From: an uncultured Pelagibacteraceae bacterium
GTDB lineage: Bacteria; Pseudomonadota; Alphaproteobacteria; Pelagibacterales; Pelagibacteraceae
Direction of reading: 5' to 3'
Length of the DNA stretch: 64,000 bases
Assembly (NCBI GenBank): GCA_902515985.1
Contig: CABXWY010000004.1
Location: 1-64,000, forward strand
Every line of letters starts with the position of its first letter. The first letter of the stretch is position 1. Below are positions 53,640 through 63,799 of this stretch, one piece after another. A model generated the notes under the pieces. The model saw only the letters and a list, made by a program, of their open reading frames with translations, was not told the DNA's origin and searched no databases. The translations under genes and the position numbers were made by a program.

Positions 53640-54554
53640 TTATTTTAATTTTGATAAAACAGAAATATGCTTAGGCCCAGTTTCACAGCATCCACCAAGT
53701 ATAGTGGCTCCATTATCGATAAATTTTTTACCTAAATTTTTAAATATTTCTTCTGATACTTCTCTTTTTCCCATAACAGTATTTAAGTTAACAGCATCTT
53801 CATTGAATTTAGCTGTATTAATCATTCTCACTGGAGATGGCTCATCATCACCCCAAAGATTAACTTTATAACCAAAAGGCAAATTGTGCGCCTTTAAATC
53901 ATTCATAGAATTCTCAGCAATTTCAATTGATACACACGATGCAATTATACCTATCCAATTAGGACTTTTATATTTGTTGATCATTTCACCTATGGTTTCA
54001 CCAGATGGAAGTTTTCCATTTTTTAGCAAATGTATACCCACTAAAATGGGTTTATTTGTTTGTTCGATTATCTTTGAGGCTATGTCTATTTCTTTTCCAC
54101 TTGATACAACATCCAGATAATAGAAATCGACAAAATCTTTTATGCAATTAATTTGATCGTAAAAATTTTCATGTATAATTTTGTCGTTTCTATTATCTGT
54201 TTTATAAGTGTCAGATTGTGCCGGTATACTACCTGCTATTAAAATTTCTTTTTTTGATTTTTCTTTTGCTTTTAATGCAAGTTCACAAGCTTTTTTATTA
54301 GCAAATTCGAACAAATCATTTACTTTGTTTTGTTCCATTCTAATTCTTCTACTTGAGAAATTCGTCGTAACAATAACTTCCGCGCCAGCTTTTATGTATG
54401 CTGAATGAATATCAACTATTAAATCATGATACTTTTTATCTAATACAGCGCTTGTTGACCAAAGTGTTCCCTTTGAAACAAGGCCGCGAGCATGTAATTC
54501 TTGTCCCATTCCACCATCAAGAATTCTAATTTTTTTAAAAAAATCTTTATCCAT
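53640..54554 (-). CDS. Homocysteine S-methyltransferase family protein
   Basis: ILDGGMGQELHARG, GASIP-like AGSIPAQSDTY, GGCCETGPKHI zinc motif. Confidence 0.93.
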   Translation of the reverse strand: MDKDFFKKIRILDGGMGQELHARGLVSKGTLWSTSAVLDKKYHDLIVDIHSAYIKAGAEVIVTTNFSSRRIRMEQNKVNDLFEFANKKACELALKAKEKSKKEILIAGSIPAQSDTYKTDNRNDKIIHENFYDQINCIKDFVDFYYLDVVSSGKEIDIASKIIEQTNKPILVGIHLLKNGKLPSGETIGEMINKYKSPNWIGIIASCVSIEIAENSMNDLKAHNLPFGYKVNLWGDDEPSPVRMINTAKFNEDAVNLNTVMGKREVSEEIFKNLGKKFIDNGATILGGCCETGPKHISVLSKLK

Positions 54555-54564
54555 ATAAAAATAA

Positions 54565-54576
54565 TTTCACGTGAAA
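54565..54576. promoter_or_regulatory. Perfect 12-bp palindrome TTTCACGTGAAA, parS-like
   Basis: Seen directly; extended 16-mer AATTTCACGTGAAACT matches TGTTTCACGTGAAACA at 13/16. Confidence 0.5.
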
Positions 54577-54653
54577 CTAAAACAAAACTAACAATTGAAT
54601 CAAGTTTACTCAATTTTTTTTATCAAAAAATATCAATTAGAAGTTGAAAAATA

Positions 54654-54680
54654 TTTTGATGGTTTACTTTGCTATCAAAA
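54654..54680. repeat. Inverted repeat TTTTGAT-N13-ATCAAAA upstream of the aldehyde dehydrogenase gene
   Basis: Seen directly, in the divergent intergenic region. Confidence 0.4.
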
Positions 54681-54715
54681 GTTGTTCTAATTTAAATATT
54701 AAAAATGGAGGAAAC

Positions 54716-56260
54716 ATGAGCGCAGAAGCAATGAAAGTGTCTTCAGTTCTAGATACCTCTCATCTTAAGGTAAAATTTCCGTTTAAAGCAAAATACGGAA
54801 ACTACATTAACGGTAAATTTGTAGAACCTAAATCAGGCAAATATTTTGATAATGTTAGCCCGATATCTAATGAGAAAATCTGTTCAGTTGCACGTTCAAA
54901 TGAAAAAGACGTGGAAGCGGCATTAGATGCTGCACACGCTGCTTTCCCGGAATGGGGAAAGACCGACATCACAACTAGATCAAATATCCTAAATAAAATT
55001 GCTGATGTCTTAGAAAAAAATCTAAACTTGTTAGCAGTAGCTGAATGTTTAGATAACGGAAAACCTATCAGAGAATGTATGGCGGCGGATTTGCCATTAG
55101 TTATTGATCATTGGAGGTATTTTGCTGGAGTGATTAGAGCAGAAGAAGGCTCCATTGCAGAGATAAGTAATAATCAATACTCATACAACTTTCATGAGCC
55201 ATTAGGAGTAGTTGGTCAGATAGTTCCATGGAATTTCCCATTGTTGATGGCAACATGGAAATTGGCACCAGCTCTTGCTGCAGGAAACTGTTCAGTTTTA
55301 AAACCAGCTGAACAAACACCAGCATCAATTATGGTAATGATGGAACTTATTGGAGACTTATTACCTCCAGGAGTTGTAAACATTGTTAGTGGTTTTGGAT
55401 TAGAGGCAGGTAAACCTTTAGCTTCATCTAAAAGAGTTGCTAAGGTTGCATTTACTGGCGAAACAACAACTGGAAGATTGATTATGCAGTATGCTGCACA
55501 AAATATCATTCCAATAACTTTGGAACTAGGTGGTAAATCACCTAACATTTTCTTTGAGGATGTCATGGATAAAGATGATGATTTCTTTGATAAATGTATT
55601 GAAGGTTTTGTAATGTTCAATCTAAACCAAGGTGAGGTATGTACTTGTCCAAGTAGAGCCCTTATACAAGAGTCTATCTATGATAAATTCATGGAAAGAG
55701 CTATTGCAAGAACAAAGGCAGTTGTACAAGATAACCCTTTAAAAATGGAGACAATGATTGGAGCTCAAGCGTCTGTAGAGCAAATGGAGAAGATTAAATC
55801 TTATCTAGAGCTTGGAAAAAAAGAGGGCGCAAAGGTTCTTACAGGAGGAAGTGTTGGTAAACTTAATAGTGGATTGGAAAAAGGTAACTATATCCAACCA
55901 ACTATTTTTGAGGCTAATAATAGCATGAGAATCTCACAAGAAGAGATTTTTGGCCCTGTAGTATCTGTGATTAAATTTAAAGACGAAGCAGAAGCATTGA
56001 AAATTGCTAATGATACTCTTTATGGTTTAGGAGCAGCTGTATGGACTAGAAATGGAAATATAGCTCATAGAATGGGTAGAGAAATACAAGCGGGAATAGT
56101 ATGGACTAATTGTTATCATGCTTATCCAGCTCATTCACCATTTGGAGGATACAAACAATCAGGAGTTGGAAGAGAAACTCATAAAATGATGCTTAATCAT
56201 TATAGACAGAATAAGAACTTACATGTCTCTTATGCTGAGAAAAAATTAGGCTTCTTTTAA
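54716..56260 (+). CDS. NAD-dependent aldehyde dehydrogenase (AldB/ExaC-like)
   Basis: [37 protein letters not shown] before ATG 54716; followed by DUF779. Confidence 0.93.
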   Translation: MSAEAMKVSSVLDTSHLKVKFPFKAKYGNYINGKFVEPKSGKYFDNVSPISNEKICSVARSNEKDVEAALDAAHAAFPEWGKTDITTRSNILNKIADVLEKNLNLLAVAECLDNGKPIRECMAADLPLVIDHWRYFAGVIRAEEGSIAEISNNQYSYNFHEPLGVVGQIVPWNFPLLMATWKLAPALAAGNCSVLKPAEQTPASIMVMMELIGDLLPPGVVNIVSGFGLEAGKPLASSKRVAKVAFTGETTTGRLIMQYAAQNIIPITLELGGKSPNIFFEDVMDKDDDFFDKCIEGFVMFNLNQGEVCTCPSRALIQESIYDKFMERAIARTKAVVQDNPLKMETMIGAQASVEQMEKIKSYLELGKKEGAKVLTGGSVGKLNSGLEKGNYIQPTIFEANNSMRISQEEIFGPVVSVIKFKDEAEALKIANDTLYGLGAAVWTRNGNIAHRMGREIQAGIVWTNCYHAYPAHSPFGGYKQSGVGRETHKMMLNHYRQNKNLHVSYAEKKLGFF

Positions 56261-56276
56261 ACAAACAATATATAAT

Positions 56277-56301
56277 GGCCCATGATTCGATATCATGGGC
56301 C
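56277..56301 (+). other. Perfect stem-loop GGCCCATGAT-TCGAT-ATCATGGGCC
   Basis: 10-bp GC-containing stem, 5-nt loop, between the aldehyde dehydrogenase and DUF779 genes. Confidence 0.75.
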
Positions 56302-56312
56302 GTAATTTAAAA

Positions 56313-56663
56313 ATGAAAGTATCAGCAACACACTCTGCATTGAATCTTTTGTCAGAACTTCAGGAAAAATATGGTGAAAAATTAATGTTCCACCAGTCTG
56401 GCGGTTGTTGTGACGGAAGTGCTCCTATGTGTTTTCAAGAAGGTGAATTTCCACTTGGCGATAACGATATAAAATTAGGAGAAATAGGCGGAGTTCCTTT
56501 TTACATGAATGGAGATCAATATGAGAAATGGAAACATACTGATCTTACAATTGATGCTGTAAGTGGGATAGGTGGCATGTTCTCATTAGATAATGGAACA
56601 GGTCGCAGATTTCTGACTAAATCAGAAATCTGCTTAGTCGTCGATAACGAACAAAAAAAATAA
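56313..56663 (+). CDS. DUF779 domain-containing protein
   Basis: HQSGGCCDGSAPMCF, GRRFLTKSEICLV; common neighbour of ExaC-type dehydrogenases; start at 56313 or 56295. Confidence 0.92.
   Translation: MKVSATHSALNLLSELQEKYGEKLMFHQSGGCCDGSAPMCFQEGEFPLGDNDIKLGEIGGVPFYMNGDQYEKWKHTDLTIDAVSGIGGMFSLDNGTGRRFLTKSEICLVVDNEQKK
56605..56633 (+). other. Perfect stem-loop GCAGATTTCTGA-CTAAA-TCAGAAATCTGC within the DUF779 gene
   Basis: 12-bp perfect stem, 5-nt loop, seen directly. Confidence 0.7.
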
Positions 56664-56670
56664 ATCTTCT

Positions 56671-56988
56671 TTACTGTCCTGGTGGTTTGTAACCAATCTT
56701 ACTAGCCTTAGTTGTTGCTTTAGTAAAATCAATTGCCTCAAGTATTGTCATATTTTTAACAGCACCCGATGCTTCTACTACAAGTTTGATAGATGCAAAA
56801 TCTTCAAAAGACTGCAACTCTGCGACTACTATAAAATCGTACGAGCCTCTAACAATATCCATAGTATGTATCTTGCCACCTACAGCATTTGTTAATTGTT
56901 CTACTACAGCTTTTCTATCACTTGAGGGATCTTTCATGAATCCTTGAAAAGCTTTTTCTGTATAATTTCCCATTATATATGCTTTCAT
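56671..56988 (-). CDS. GYD domain-containing protein
   Basis: GGKIHTMDIVRGSYDFIVVAELQSFEDFASIKL. Confidence 0.8.
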   Translation of the reverse strand: MKAYIMGNYTEKAFQGFMKDPSSDRKAVVEQLTNAVGGKIHTMDIVRGSYDFIVVAELQSFEDFASIKLVVEASGAVKNMTILEAIDFTKATTKASKIGYKPPGQ

Positions 56989-57054
56989 AATTTTCTCCTT
57001 TTTTTTAAAAAAAGTATCATAGTTTTTGAAATTTAAAAATTAAAATTTATAATT

Positions 57055-57906
57055 TTATTTTCTTGTAGAAAGAAATACTCCTAATGATGCAATTATAAAA
57101 CCAATAATATCAATTTTCATTAGTATCTCTCCTAAGAACAACCATGCCATTAATGCTGTTACGGCTGGTATTAAGAAAAATAACGATACTGTTTTGCTAG
57201 CAGAATTTTTTTTTATTAAGTACATTAAAATAGAAAATGCTCCTAGGGATACAAGAAATACTTGGTGGCTCATTGCTAACAAAAATTGTGTATTTATTTT
57301 CAGGAAAGGTTCTTTAAATATAAAAATAATAATTATGAGATGAAACAATACTGCTCCAATAGCTTGATACATATTGTTTACAGACAAAGGTATATTATTA
57401 CTTATTCTCTTTTGCCATATTGTTGAGGTAGTTATAGCCAGTAAAGCAATAACCGAGGCAATCACTCCTTCTATTGGTAAAGAAGATCCTATATCAAAAC
57501 CTAATACCATCACTGCTCCCGTAAAACCCAAAAAAACTCCCAACCATTGATTCAAAGAAACTTTTTCTTTTAAAAAATAACCTGCAAGTAAATTTGTTAA
57601 TATTGGCTGCATAGTTACGATTAGTGCAGTTAAACTTGTCGGAAACCCTATAAATATTGAATAAAATACCCCACCCAAATAAAAACCATGAAATAAGATA
57701 CCAGTGCTTAAGGAATTAAATAAGTTTTTACGATTAACAATAATTTTTGCATTTTTATAAACAGAGTAGATAAAAAAACAAATAGCTACTAAAAAAAATC
57801 TAAAGGCGAGAGCTGAAAATGGATCACTATTTTGTACAATAGGTAGTGTAGTTATAAAAGCAGATGACCATAGAAGAATAAAAAGTAGGGGAAAAAACTT
57901 AGACAC
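57055..57906 (-). CDS. DMT superfamily transporter, EamA family
   Basis: 283 aa, 10 TM, LWSSAFITTLPIVQ, MQPILTNLLAGYFLKEK. Confidence 0.92.
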   Translation of the reverse strand: MSKFFPLLFILLWSSAFITTLPIVQNSDPFSALAFRFFLVAICFFIYSVYKNAKIIVNRKNLFNSLSTGILFHGFYLGGVFYSIFIGFPTSLTALIVTMQPILTNLLAGYFLKEKVSLNQWLGVFLGFTGAVMVLGFDIGSSLPIEGVIASVIALLAITTSTIWQKRISNNIPLSVNNMYQAIGAVLFHLIIIIFIFKEPFLKINTQFLLAMSHQVFLVSLGAFSILMYLIKKNSASKTVSLFFLIPAVTALMAWLFLGEILMKIDIIGFIIASLGVFLSTRK

Positions 57907-57975
57907 TTTATTTTATTGTTATTTATAGATATATTTATCTTTAATAGTTATTCAATTAATCATAAATTAAAAATT

Positions 57976-59418
57976 ATGTATAGCAAATTTGGACAATTCA
58001 TTGATGGTAAATGGCAAGAGTCTTCTGACAAACAAACTTATGAAGTAATTAATCCAGCTAATGAGGAAATAATAGGACATGCATCAAAAGCAACTTCAGA
58101 AGACGTAAACAAAGCTCTTAAATCATCTCAAAAAGGATTAGAGATTTGGAAGCATACACCGCCGTGGCAAAGATCTTACATAATAAGAAAAATTGCCGAC
58201 AAGATGAGAGAAAAACAAGATGTGTTAGCAAAATGGATGACACTTGAAATGGGTAAGCCATTGGTTGAAGCAAAAGGTGAGGTTGGTGCAGCGGCAGATA
58301 TCTTTGAATGGAATGCAGAGGAAACAAAAAGAATTTATGGACAAACAGTAGAAAGTCGATTTAAAGATACCAGAGTTCATGTTTACTATCAACCAGTTGG
58401 AGTAGTTGCAGCTTTATCACCCTGGAACTTTCCGTTAGTTTTATCATCAAGAAAAATTTCAACTGCACTTGCTGCTGGCTGTTCAGTAATAATTAAACCA
58501 GATGTTATAACTCCAGGTACAGTTATGGAATTAATAGACATTTGTAGAGAATGTGGAATACCCCCTGGTGTTATTAATTTACTTTCTGGAGATCCTCCAA
58601 GTATTGCATCACAACTAATTTCATCTGATATAATTAAAAAAATTTCTATAACTGGGTCATCAAGAGTAGGAAAACTAATTTTGAAACAAGCTGCAGATAA
58701 AGTTCAAAGGGTTACTATGGAATTAAGTGGGCATTCTCCATTTATAGTTTTTGATGATGCAGATATTAAAAAAGCAACTGACATGGCCATTGCTGCTAAA
58801 TTCAGGAATAATGGTCAAGTATGCATTTCTCCAAATAGATTTTATATTCAAGAAAATAAAAAAGATGAATTTTTAAATCTATTCATTGAAAAAACAAAAA
58901 AATTAAAAATAGGTGATGGCATGGATCCTTCCGTTCAACTTGGACCTTTAACAACTAAAAAAAGATTAAATGAAGTTGAGGAGCTGGTTGAAACAACAAA
59001 AAAAGAAGGAGGAAAAGTTCTTCTAGGTGGTAAAAGACCAAAAGGATTTAATAAAGGATTTTATTATGAGCCAACAATTTTTGATAATATTAAAGATGAT
59101 TTTACAATTATGAAAGTTGAACCATTCGGACCATTAGTTCCCATGTTGTCATTTAAAACTTTTGATGAGGTTATTGAAAGAGCCAATAGTCATGAATTAG
59201 GTTTATCAAGTTATATTTGTACTAACTCTATGGAAAAAGCACACAAAGCTTCAGAACTTATGGAAACAGGAACTGTTGCAGTAAATACACCTCAAGTTGC
59301 CTTAGCAGAAGCTCCATTTGGTGGTATAAAACAAGCAGGTTATGGAAGAGAAGGCGGCTCTATGGCAATTAAAGATTATTTAAATGTAAAGTATACTCAT
59401 CTAGGTTTAAAAGGATAA
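57976..59418 (+). CDS. NAD(P)-dependent aldehyde/succinate-semialdehyde dehydrogenase family
   Basis: SPWNFPLVLSSRK, LSGHSPFIVFDDAD, FRNNGQVCISPNRF; start refined to 57976. Confidence 0.9.
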   Translation: MYSKFGQFIDGKWQESSDKQTYEVINPANEEIIGHASKATSEDVNKALKSSQKGLEIWKHTPPWQRSYIIRKIADKMREKQDVLAKWMTLEMGKPLVEAKGEVGAAADIFEWNAEETKRIYGQTVESRFKDTRVHVYYQPVGVVAALSPWNFPLVLSSRKISTALAAGCSVIIKPDVITPGTVMELIDICRECGIPPGVINLLSGDPPSIASQLISSDIIKKISITGSSRVGKLILKQAADKVQRVTMELSGHSPFIVFDDADIKKATDMAIAAKFRNNGQVCISPNRFYIQENKKDEFLNLFIEKTKKLKIGDGMDPSVQLGPLTTKKRLNEVEELVETTKKEGGKVLLGGKRPKGFNKGFYYEPTIFDNIKDDFTIMKVEPFGPLVPMLSFKTFDEVIERANSHELGLSSYICTNSMEKAHKASELMETGTVAVNTPQVALAEAPFGGIKQAGYGREGGSMAIKDYLNVKYTHLGLKG

Positions 59419-59544
59419 ATGGTAAAAGTTAAAAAAAAAGAGGTTAAAACAGCTGCAAAAGCTTTATCATCATGGAAAAAAATGATGCCATTTTATTATG
59501 GTGCCGTTTGGGTAATATTGCTTTTAATTGTATTTCTAAAATGA
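59419..59544 (+). CDS. 41-aa single-TM small protein, absent from the ORF track (MVKVKKKEVKTAAKALSSWKKMMPFYYGAVWVILLLIVFLK)
   Basis: ATG directly after the dehydrogenase stop; basic N-terminus plus one TM helix; ATGA overlap with the next gene. Confidence 0.65.
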   Translation: MVKVKKKEVKTAAKALSSWKKMMPFYYGAVWVILLLIVFLK

Positions 59545-60389
59545 AGCTTGCAAGAGTTGGAAATCCTGGACAGGAAAGACCAACTATAATCGATAAAGAT
59601 AACAACTACAGAGATTTATCTTCTATCATTAAGGACTTTAATCCAGATAGTTTAAATTTCGATACCATAAAAAAATTAAAAAATATAAATACTAAAGACC
59701 TAGCTACAATAGACAACAATCAAAGAATTGGTGCCTGTGTAAGTAATCCTTCAAAATTTATTGGTATAGGATTAAATTTTAAAGATCACGCTATAGAACA
59801 AAACATGCCCATTCCAAAAGAACCTATTATATTTTCAAAATTTACTAATAGTGTTTCAGGCCCAAATGACGATATTGTAATACCTAAAAATTCTAATCAT
59901 ACGGACTGGGAAGTTGAATTAGGTTTTGTAATCGGAAAAAAATGTTCATACGTTAGTGAAAAAGAAGCGATGAATTATGTTTTAGGTTTTTTTCTAGTTA
60001 ATGATGTGAGTGAAAGAAACTTTCAAAAAAATAAAGGTGGTTCATGGGATAAAGGTAAAGGCTTTGATACTTTTGGTCCAATTGGACCTTACATCGTTAC
60101 CACAGATGAGATTGATGATGTACATAATTTAAATATGTATTTGGATGTTGACGGTGAAAGAATGCAAACTGGTAATACTAATCAAATGATATTCAACATA
60201 AGTCACTTAGTGTCATATATGAGTCACTGTATGACTTTATTTCCCGGAGATATATGTTGTACTGGAACACCACCAGGCGTTGGTGAAAATAGAAAACCAT
60301 CTAAATTTTTAATGGGTGATGAAACTGTAAAATTAGGAATAGATAACTTAGGAGAGCAGACGCATAAAGTTGTCAACCACAATGCTTAA
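59541..60389 (+). CDS. Fumarylacetoacetate hydrolase family protein
   Basis: GIGLNFKDHAIEQNMP, DWEVELGFVIGKK, GFDTFGPIGPYIVT, TGTPPGVG; start refined to MKLARVGNP. Confidence 0.93.
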   Translation: MKLARVGNPGQERPTIIDKDNNYRDLSSIIKDFNPDSLNFDTIKKLKNINTKDLATIDNNQRIGACVSNPSKFIGIGLNFKDHAIEQNMPIPKEPIIFSKFTNSVSGPNDDIVIPKNSNHTDWEVELGFVIGKKCSYVSEKEAMNYVLGFFLVNDVSERNFQKNKGGSWDKGKGFDTFGPIGPYIVTTDEIDDVHNLNMYLDVDGERMQTGNTNQMIFNISHLVSYMSHCMTLFPGDICCTGTPPGVGENRKPSKFLMGDETVKLGIDNLGEQTHKVVNHNA

Positions 60390-63072
60390 AAGAGACCTAT
60401 ACTATGAAGGAATTCCAACCAAGTCTCAAAGAGATGATGTAAGATTTTTAGGAGATTTACTCGGCAGAGTAATAAGAAAACAAGAAGGTCAAAATTTTTT
60501 TAACTTAGTAGAAAAAATTAGACTTCTTTCAAAAGCAAACGTTAGAAATATAAATAATAAAAAAAGATTCAAAATAATTATATCTGAAATAAATAAGCTT
60601 AGCCCCATTAATATATTTAAGTTATCAAGAGCATTTACGCATTTTATGAATTTTGTAAATTTAACAGAGACTTTAGACTCTTCTAGAAAATTAGATGAAT
60701 TTGAGAATTCGAAAATTAAAAATGATAATAAATATATTTTTATAGAAGAAATCTTTGAGAAACTTTTTAAATCTAAAAAAATTTCAAAAAATAAAATTTA
60801 TAATATTGCGAAAAATTTAAATATTGGGATTGTGTTAACAGCTCATCCAACTGAAGTTAAAAGAAGAACTCTAATTCAAAAATATCATAAAATAACAGAG
60901 ATTATGGAACAAAGAGAATTATTAAAACATTATCCATCTAAAATTAAAATTTTAGAAAAAAAACTTTATGATGAATTTACAATTGTTTGGAATACTGATG
61001 ACATAAAAAGATTTAGACCAAGCCCCACTGATGAAGCAAGATGGGGTTTGGCTGTAATAGAGGATAGTTTATGGGAGACAATTCCAAAAGTTTATAGAAG
61101 ACTTAATGGCATTTTCCTTAAGAATATGGGTAAAAATTTACCAAGAAACTTTAATCCCATACAGTTTGGTTCTTGGATGGGAGGAGACAGAGATGGCAAT
61201 CCAAATGTAACTTCATCTATTACAAAGGAAGTTATTTTGTTATCTCGATGGGAGGCAGCAAAATTATATGAAAAAGAGTTAACTAAATTAATCAGGTCTT
61301 TCTCAATGGAAAAGTGTTCAAGCCAAATTTTGAGAATAACGGGTAAAACATACGAACCTTATAGGGTTTTCTTAAGGCCATTAAGAGATAAAATACGATT
61401 AACCCACAGGGCAATCGAAAATCATTTAGTAAGACAAAAACCACTTGATGAGAAAAAATTATTATCATCGAGAGAGGACATATTAAAACCTTTAAGAATT
61501 GTAAGAGACTCTCTTGAACAAAATCAAAACGAGAATATTGCGAGTGGGGAATTACTTGATTTAATGCGTAGAGCTAAATGCTTTGGAATTAATCTTGCAA
61601 AATTAGACATAAGACAAGAGTCATCAAGACATTCTCAATTATTAAATGAATTTATTAAGAAGAAATATAATAAAAACTATAATAATTGGACTGAAAAACA
61701 AAAGGTCAGCTTTTTATCTAAAAGTTTAAAATCAAAGAAACAGGTAATTAAAAACTTTAAATTTAGAAATAAAGAAAATGCTGAAGTTTGGTCTACATTT
61801 AAGATTTTAGCGGAACAACCAGAAGAATGTTTAGGTGCATATGTTATATCGATGACGTCATCTGCATCAGATATTTTAACAGTTTCGTTTTTACAAAAAG
61901 AGGCAAAAATCAAAAAAAGATTGAGAGTAGTGCCGTTATTTGAGACCTTAGATGATTTGAAAAATGCAAAATCGATAATGGAAAATTTATTTGCTCTTGG
62001 TTGGTATAGAAATTTAATTAAAAAAAATCATGAAATTATGATTGGTTATTCAGACTCAAGTAAAGATGCAGGAAAGCTTTCAGCAAGCTGGCATCAATAT
62101 GAGTTACAAGAGGATATTGTCCAGCTAGGAAAGAAGTACAAAATAAATCTTACATTTTTTCATGGTCGTGGAGGATCCGCGGGTAGAGGTGGAGGTCCTA
62201 TTCAATCGACATTAAGATCACAACCAGCAGGTTCTGTTAATGGAAAAATTAGGATAACTGATCAAGGTGAAATGATACAACAAAAATATGGTTACGAGCC
62301 ATTAGCAAAATATAATTTATGTAGTTACATTGGTGCTGTAATGCAAGCAACTCTAAAACCACCACCTAAGCCAAAAGAAAGTTGGAGAAGATTAATTGAA
62401 GACATGACCAAAATATCAACAAAGTCTTATAGGAAAAACATTAGAGAAAATTCGGATTTTATAAGATACTTTAAAACCGTAACGCCTCATGTCGCTCTTG
62501 GAAAATTATCAATTGGATCAAGACCTTCAAAAAGAAAAAATATTGATAATATAAAAGGTCTTAGAGCAATACCGTGGGTTTTTGCATGGACGCAAATTAG
62601 ATTAATGTTACCAGCATGGCTTGGCACTGGTGATGCATTAAAATATTCTTCAGTTAAAAAATTTAAATCTACTTTGGTTGATATGGAGAAAAATTGGCCT
62701 TTTTTTAATTCAACTATGGATATGTTGGATATGGTAATTTCAAAAGTTGATCCTGATATTTCAGAAGTTTATGAAGATGGTTTAGCTGATAGTAAACTTA
62801 AAAATGTAGGTAAAAAATTAAGATTAGAATTTGATAATGTTCAAAAATTAAATAAATATATAACCCCATCTGATATTGCTAATCAGAGAAAAAAATTTAG
62901 ATCTTCCGTAATGGTTAGAAATATTTACACCGAGGTACTTAATATTTTACAAGCGGTAGTTATGAAAAAATTATCTAAAAAAGGTATTCCAAAAAAACAT
63001 AAGAAGTATTTAAATGATTCTATGATGACTTCTATCGCAGGTATAGCGGCAGCGATGAAAAATTCAGGATAA
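60382..63072 (+). CDS. ppc: Phosphoenolpyruvate carboxylase
   Basis: LTAHPTEVKRRTL, GSWMGGDRDGNPNV, GYSDSSKDAGKLSASW, FHGRGGSAGRGGGP. Confidence 0.97.
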   Translation: MLKRDLYYEGIPTKSQRDDVRFLGDLLGRVIRKQEGQNFFNLVEKIRLLSKANVRNINNKKRFKIIISEINKLSPINIFKLSRAFTHFMNFVNLTETLDSSRKLDEFENSKIKNDNKYIFIEEIFEKLFKSKKISKNKIYNIAKNLNIGIVLTAHPTEVKRRTLIQKYHKITEIMEQRELLKHYPSKIKILEKKLYDEFTIVWNTDDIKRFRPSPTDEARWGLAVIEDSLWETIPKVYRRLNGIFLKNMGKNLPRNFNPIQFGSWMGGDRDGNPNVTSSITKEVILLSRWEAAKLYEKELTKLIRSFSMEKCSSQILRITGKTYEPYRVFLRPLRDKIRLTHRAIENHLVRQKPLDEKKLLSSREDILKPLRIVRDSLEQNQNENIASGELLDLMRRAKCFGINLAKLDIRQESSRHSQLLNEFIKKKYNKNYNNWTEKQKVSFLSKSLKSKKQVIKNFKFRNKENAEVWSTFKILAEQPEECLGAYVISMTSSASDILTVSFLQKEAKIKKRLRVVPLFETLDDLKNAKSIMENLFALGWYRNLIKKNHEIMIGYSDSSKDAGKLSASWHQYELQEDIVQLGKKYKINLTFFHGRGGSAGRGGGPIQSTLRSQPAGSVNGKIRITDQGEMIQQKYGYEPLAKYNLCSYIGAVMQATLKPPPKPKESWRRLIEDMTKISTKSYRKNIRENSDFIRYFKTVTPHVALGKLSIGSRPSKRKNIDNIKGLRAIPWVFAWTQIRLMLPAWLGTGDALKYSSVKKFKSTLVDMEKNWPFFNSTMDMLDMVISKVDPDISEVYEDGLADSKLKNVGKKLRLEFDNVQKLNKYITPSDIANQRKKFRSSVMVRNIYTEVLNILQAVVMKKLSKKGIPKKHKKYLNDSMMTSIAGIAAAMKNSG

Positions 63073-63073
63073 A

Positions 63074-63781
63074 ATGACAGAACTTTTTATTGCATTTGGG
63101 GCAGGTTTAATAAGTTTTTTATCTCCTTGCGTTTTACCACTTATTCCAGGCTATATATCGTATATATCAGGATCAACTTTAGATGAACTGGTAAAGAATA
63201 AAAATGTAAACCTAACACCAATAATTTTATTTACTTTAGGGTTTTCAGTTGTTTTTATTATTTTTGGTGCATCTGCCACTTTTTTAGGAAAGATTTTATT
63301 AAGCAATTCATTTCCACTTAGAATCATTGCAGGAGTTATAATAATCGTTTTTTCTTTACATATCTTAGGAATATTGAATATCAGTTTTCTAAATTACGAG
63401 AAAAGAATAGATGCAAATAAAAATAGCAATTTGTTTAGTTCTTTTTTAGTTGGAATGGCCTTTGCCTTTGGATGGACACCCTGTATTGGTCCAATTCTAG
63501 GTTCAATTTTAATTTTAGCATCAACAGCTGAAAGTATTTTTAAGGGAATACTTCTTCTTTCATCTTATTCTTTGGGACTAGCAATTCCATTTATATTTGC
63601 TGGTTACGCAACGCAAAAATTTCTTCTCATATCTAAAAATATAAAACAGAAAATGAATATTATTACAAAAACTGGTGGTGTGCTTTTACTTATAACTGGT
63701 GTGTTGATACTTACAAACAAACTACAAGTTTTAGGTTTTTATATTTTAGAATACGTCCCTATATTGAGTAAAATCGGATAG
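63074..63781 (+). CDS. ccdA: Cytochrome c biogenesis protein CcdA family
   Basis: GLISFLSPCVLPLIPGYISYISG, FGWTPCIGPILGSIL. Confidence 0.93.
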   Translation: MTELFIAFGAGLISFLSPCVLPLIPGYISYISGSTLDELVKNKNVNLTPIILFTLGFSVVFIIFGASATFLGKILLSNSFPLRIIAGVIIIVFSLHILGILNISFLNYEKRIDANKNSNLFSSFLVGMAFAFGWTPCIGPILGSILILASTAESIFKGILLLSSYSLGLAIPFIFAGYATQKFLLISKNIKQKMNIITKTGGVLLLITGVLILTNKLQVLGFYILEYVPILSKIG

Positions 63782-63799
63782 ATTTTAAATATTTTTCCT

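Noticed and set aside
54555-54643. Possible SAM-V/SAM-II riboswitch upstream of the homocysteine methyltransferase
   Set aside because: SAR11 SAM-V riboswitches are known near methionine-cycle genes, but I could not fit the conserved pseudoknot here by eye
55216-55620. 134-aa ORF antisense to aldehyde dehydrogenase
   Set aside because: Antisense of a highly conserved gene; no independent support
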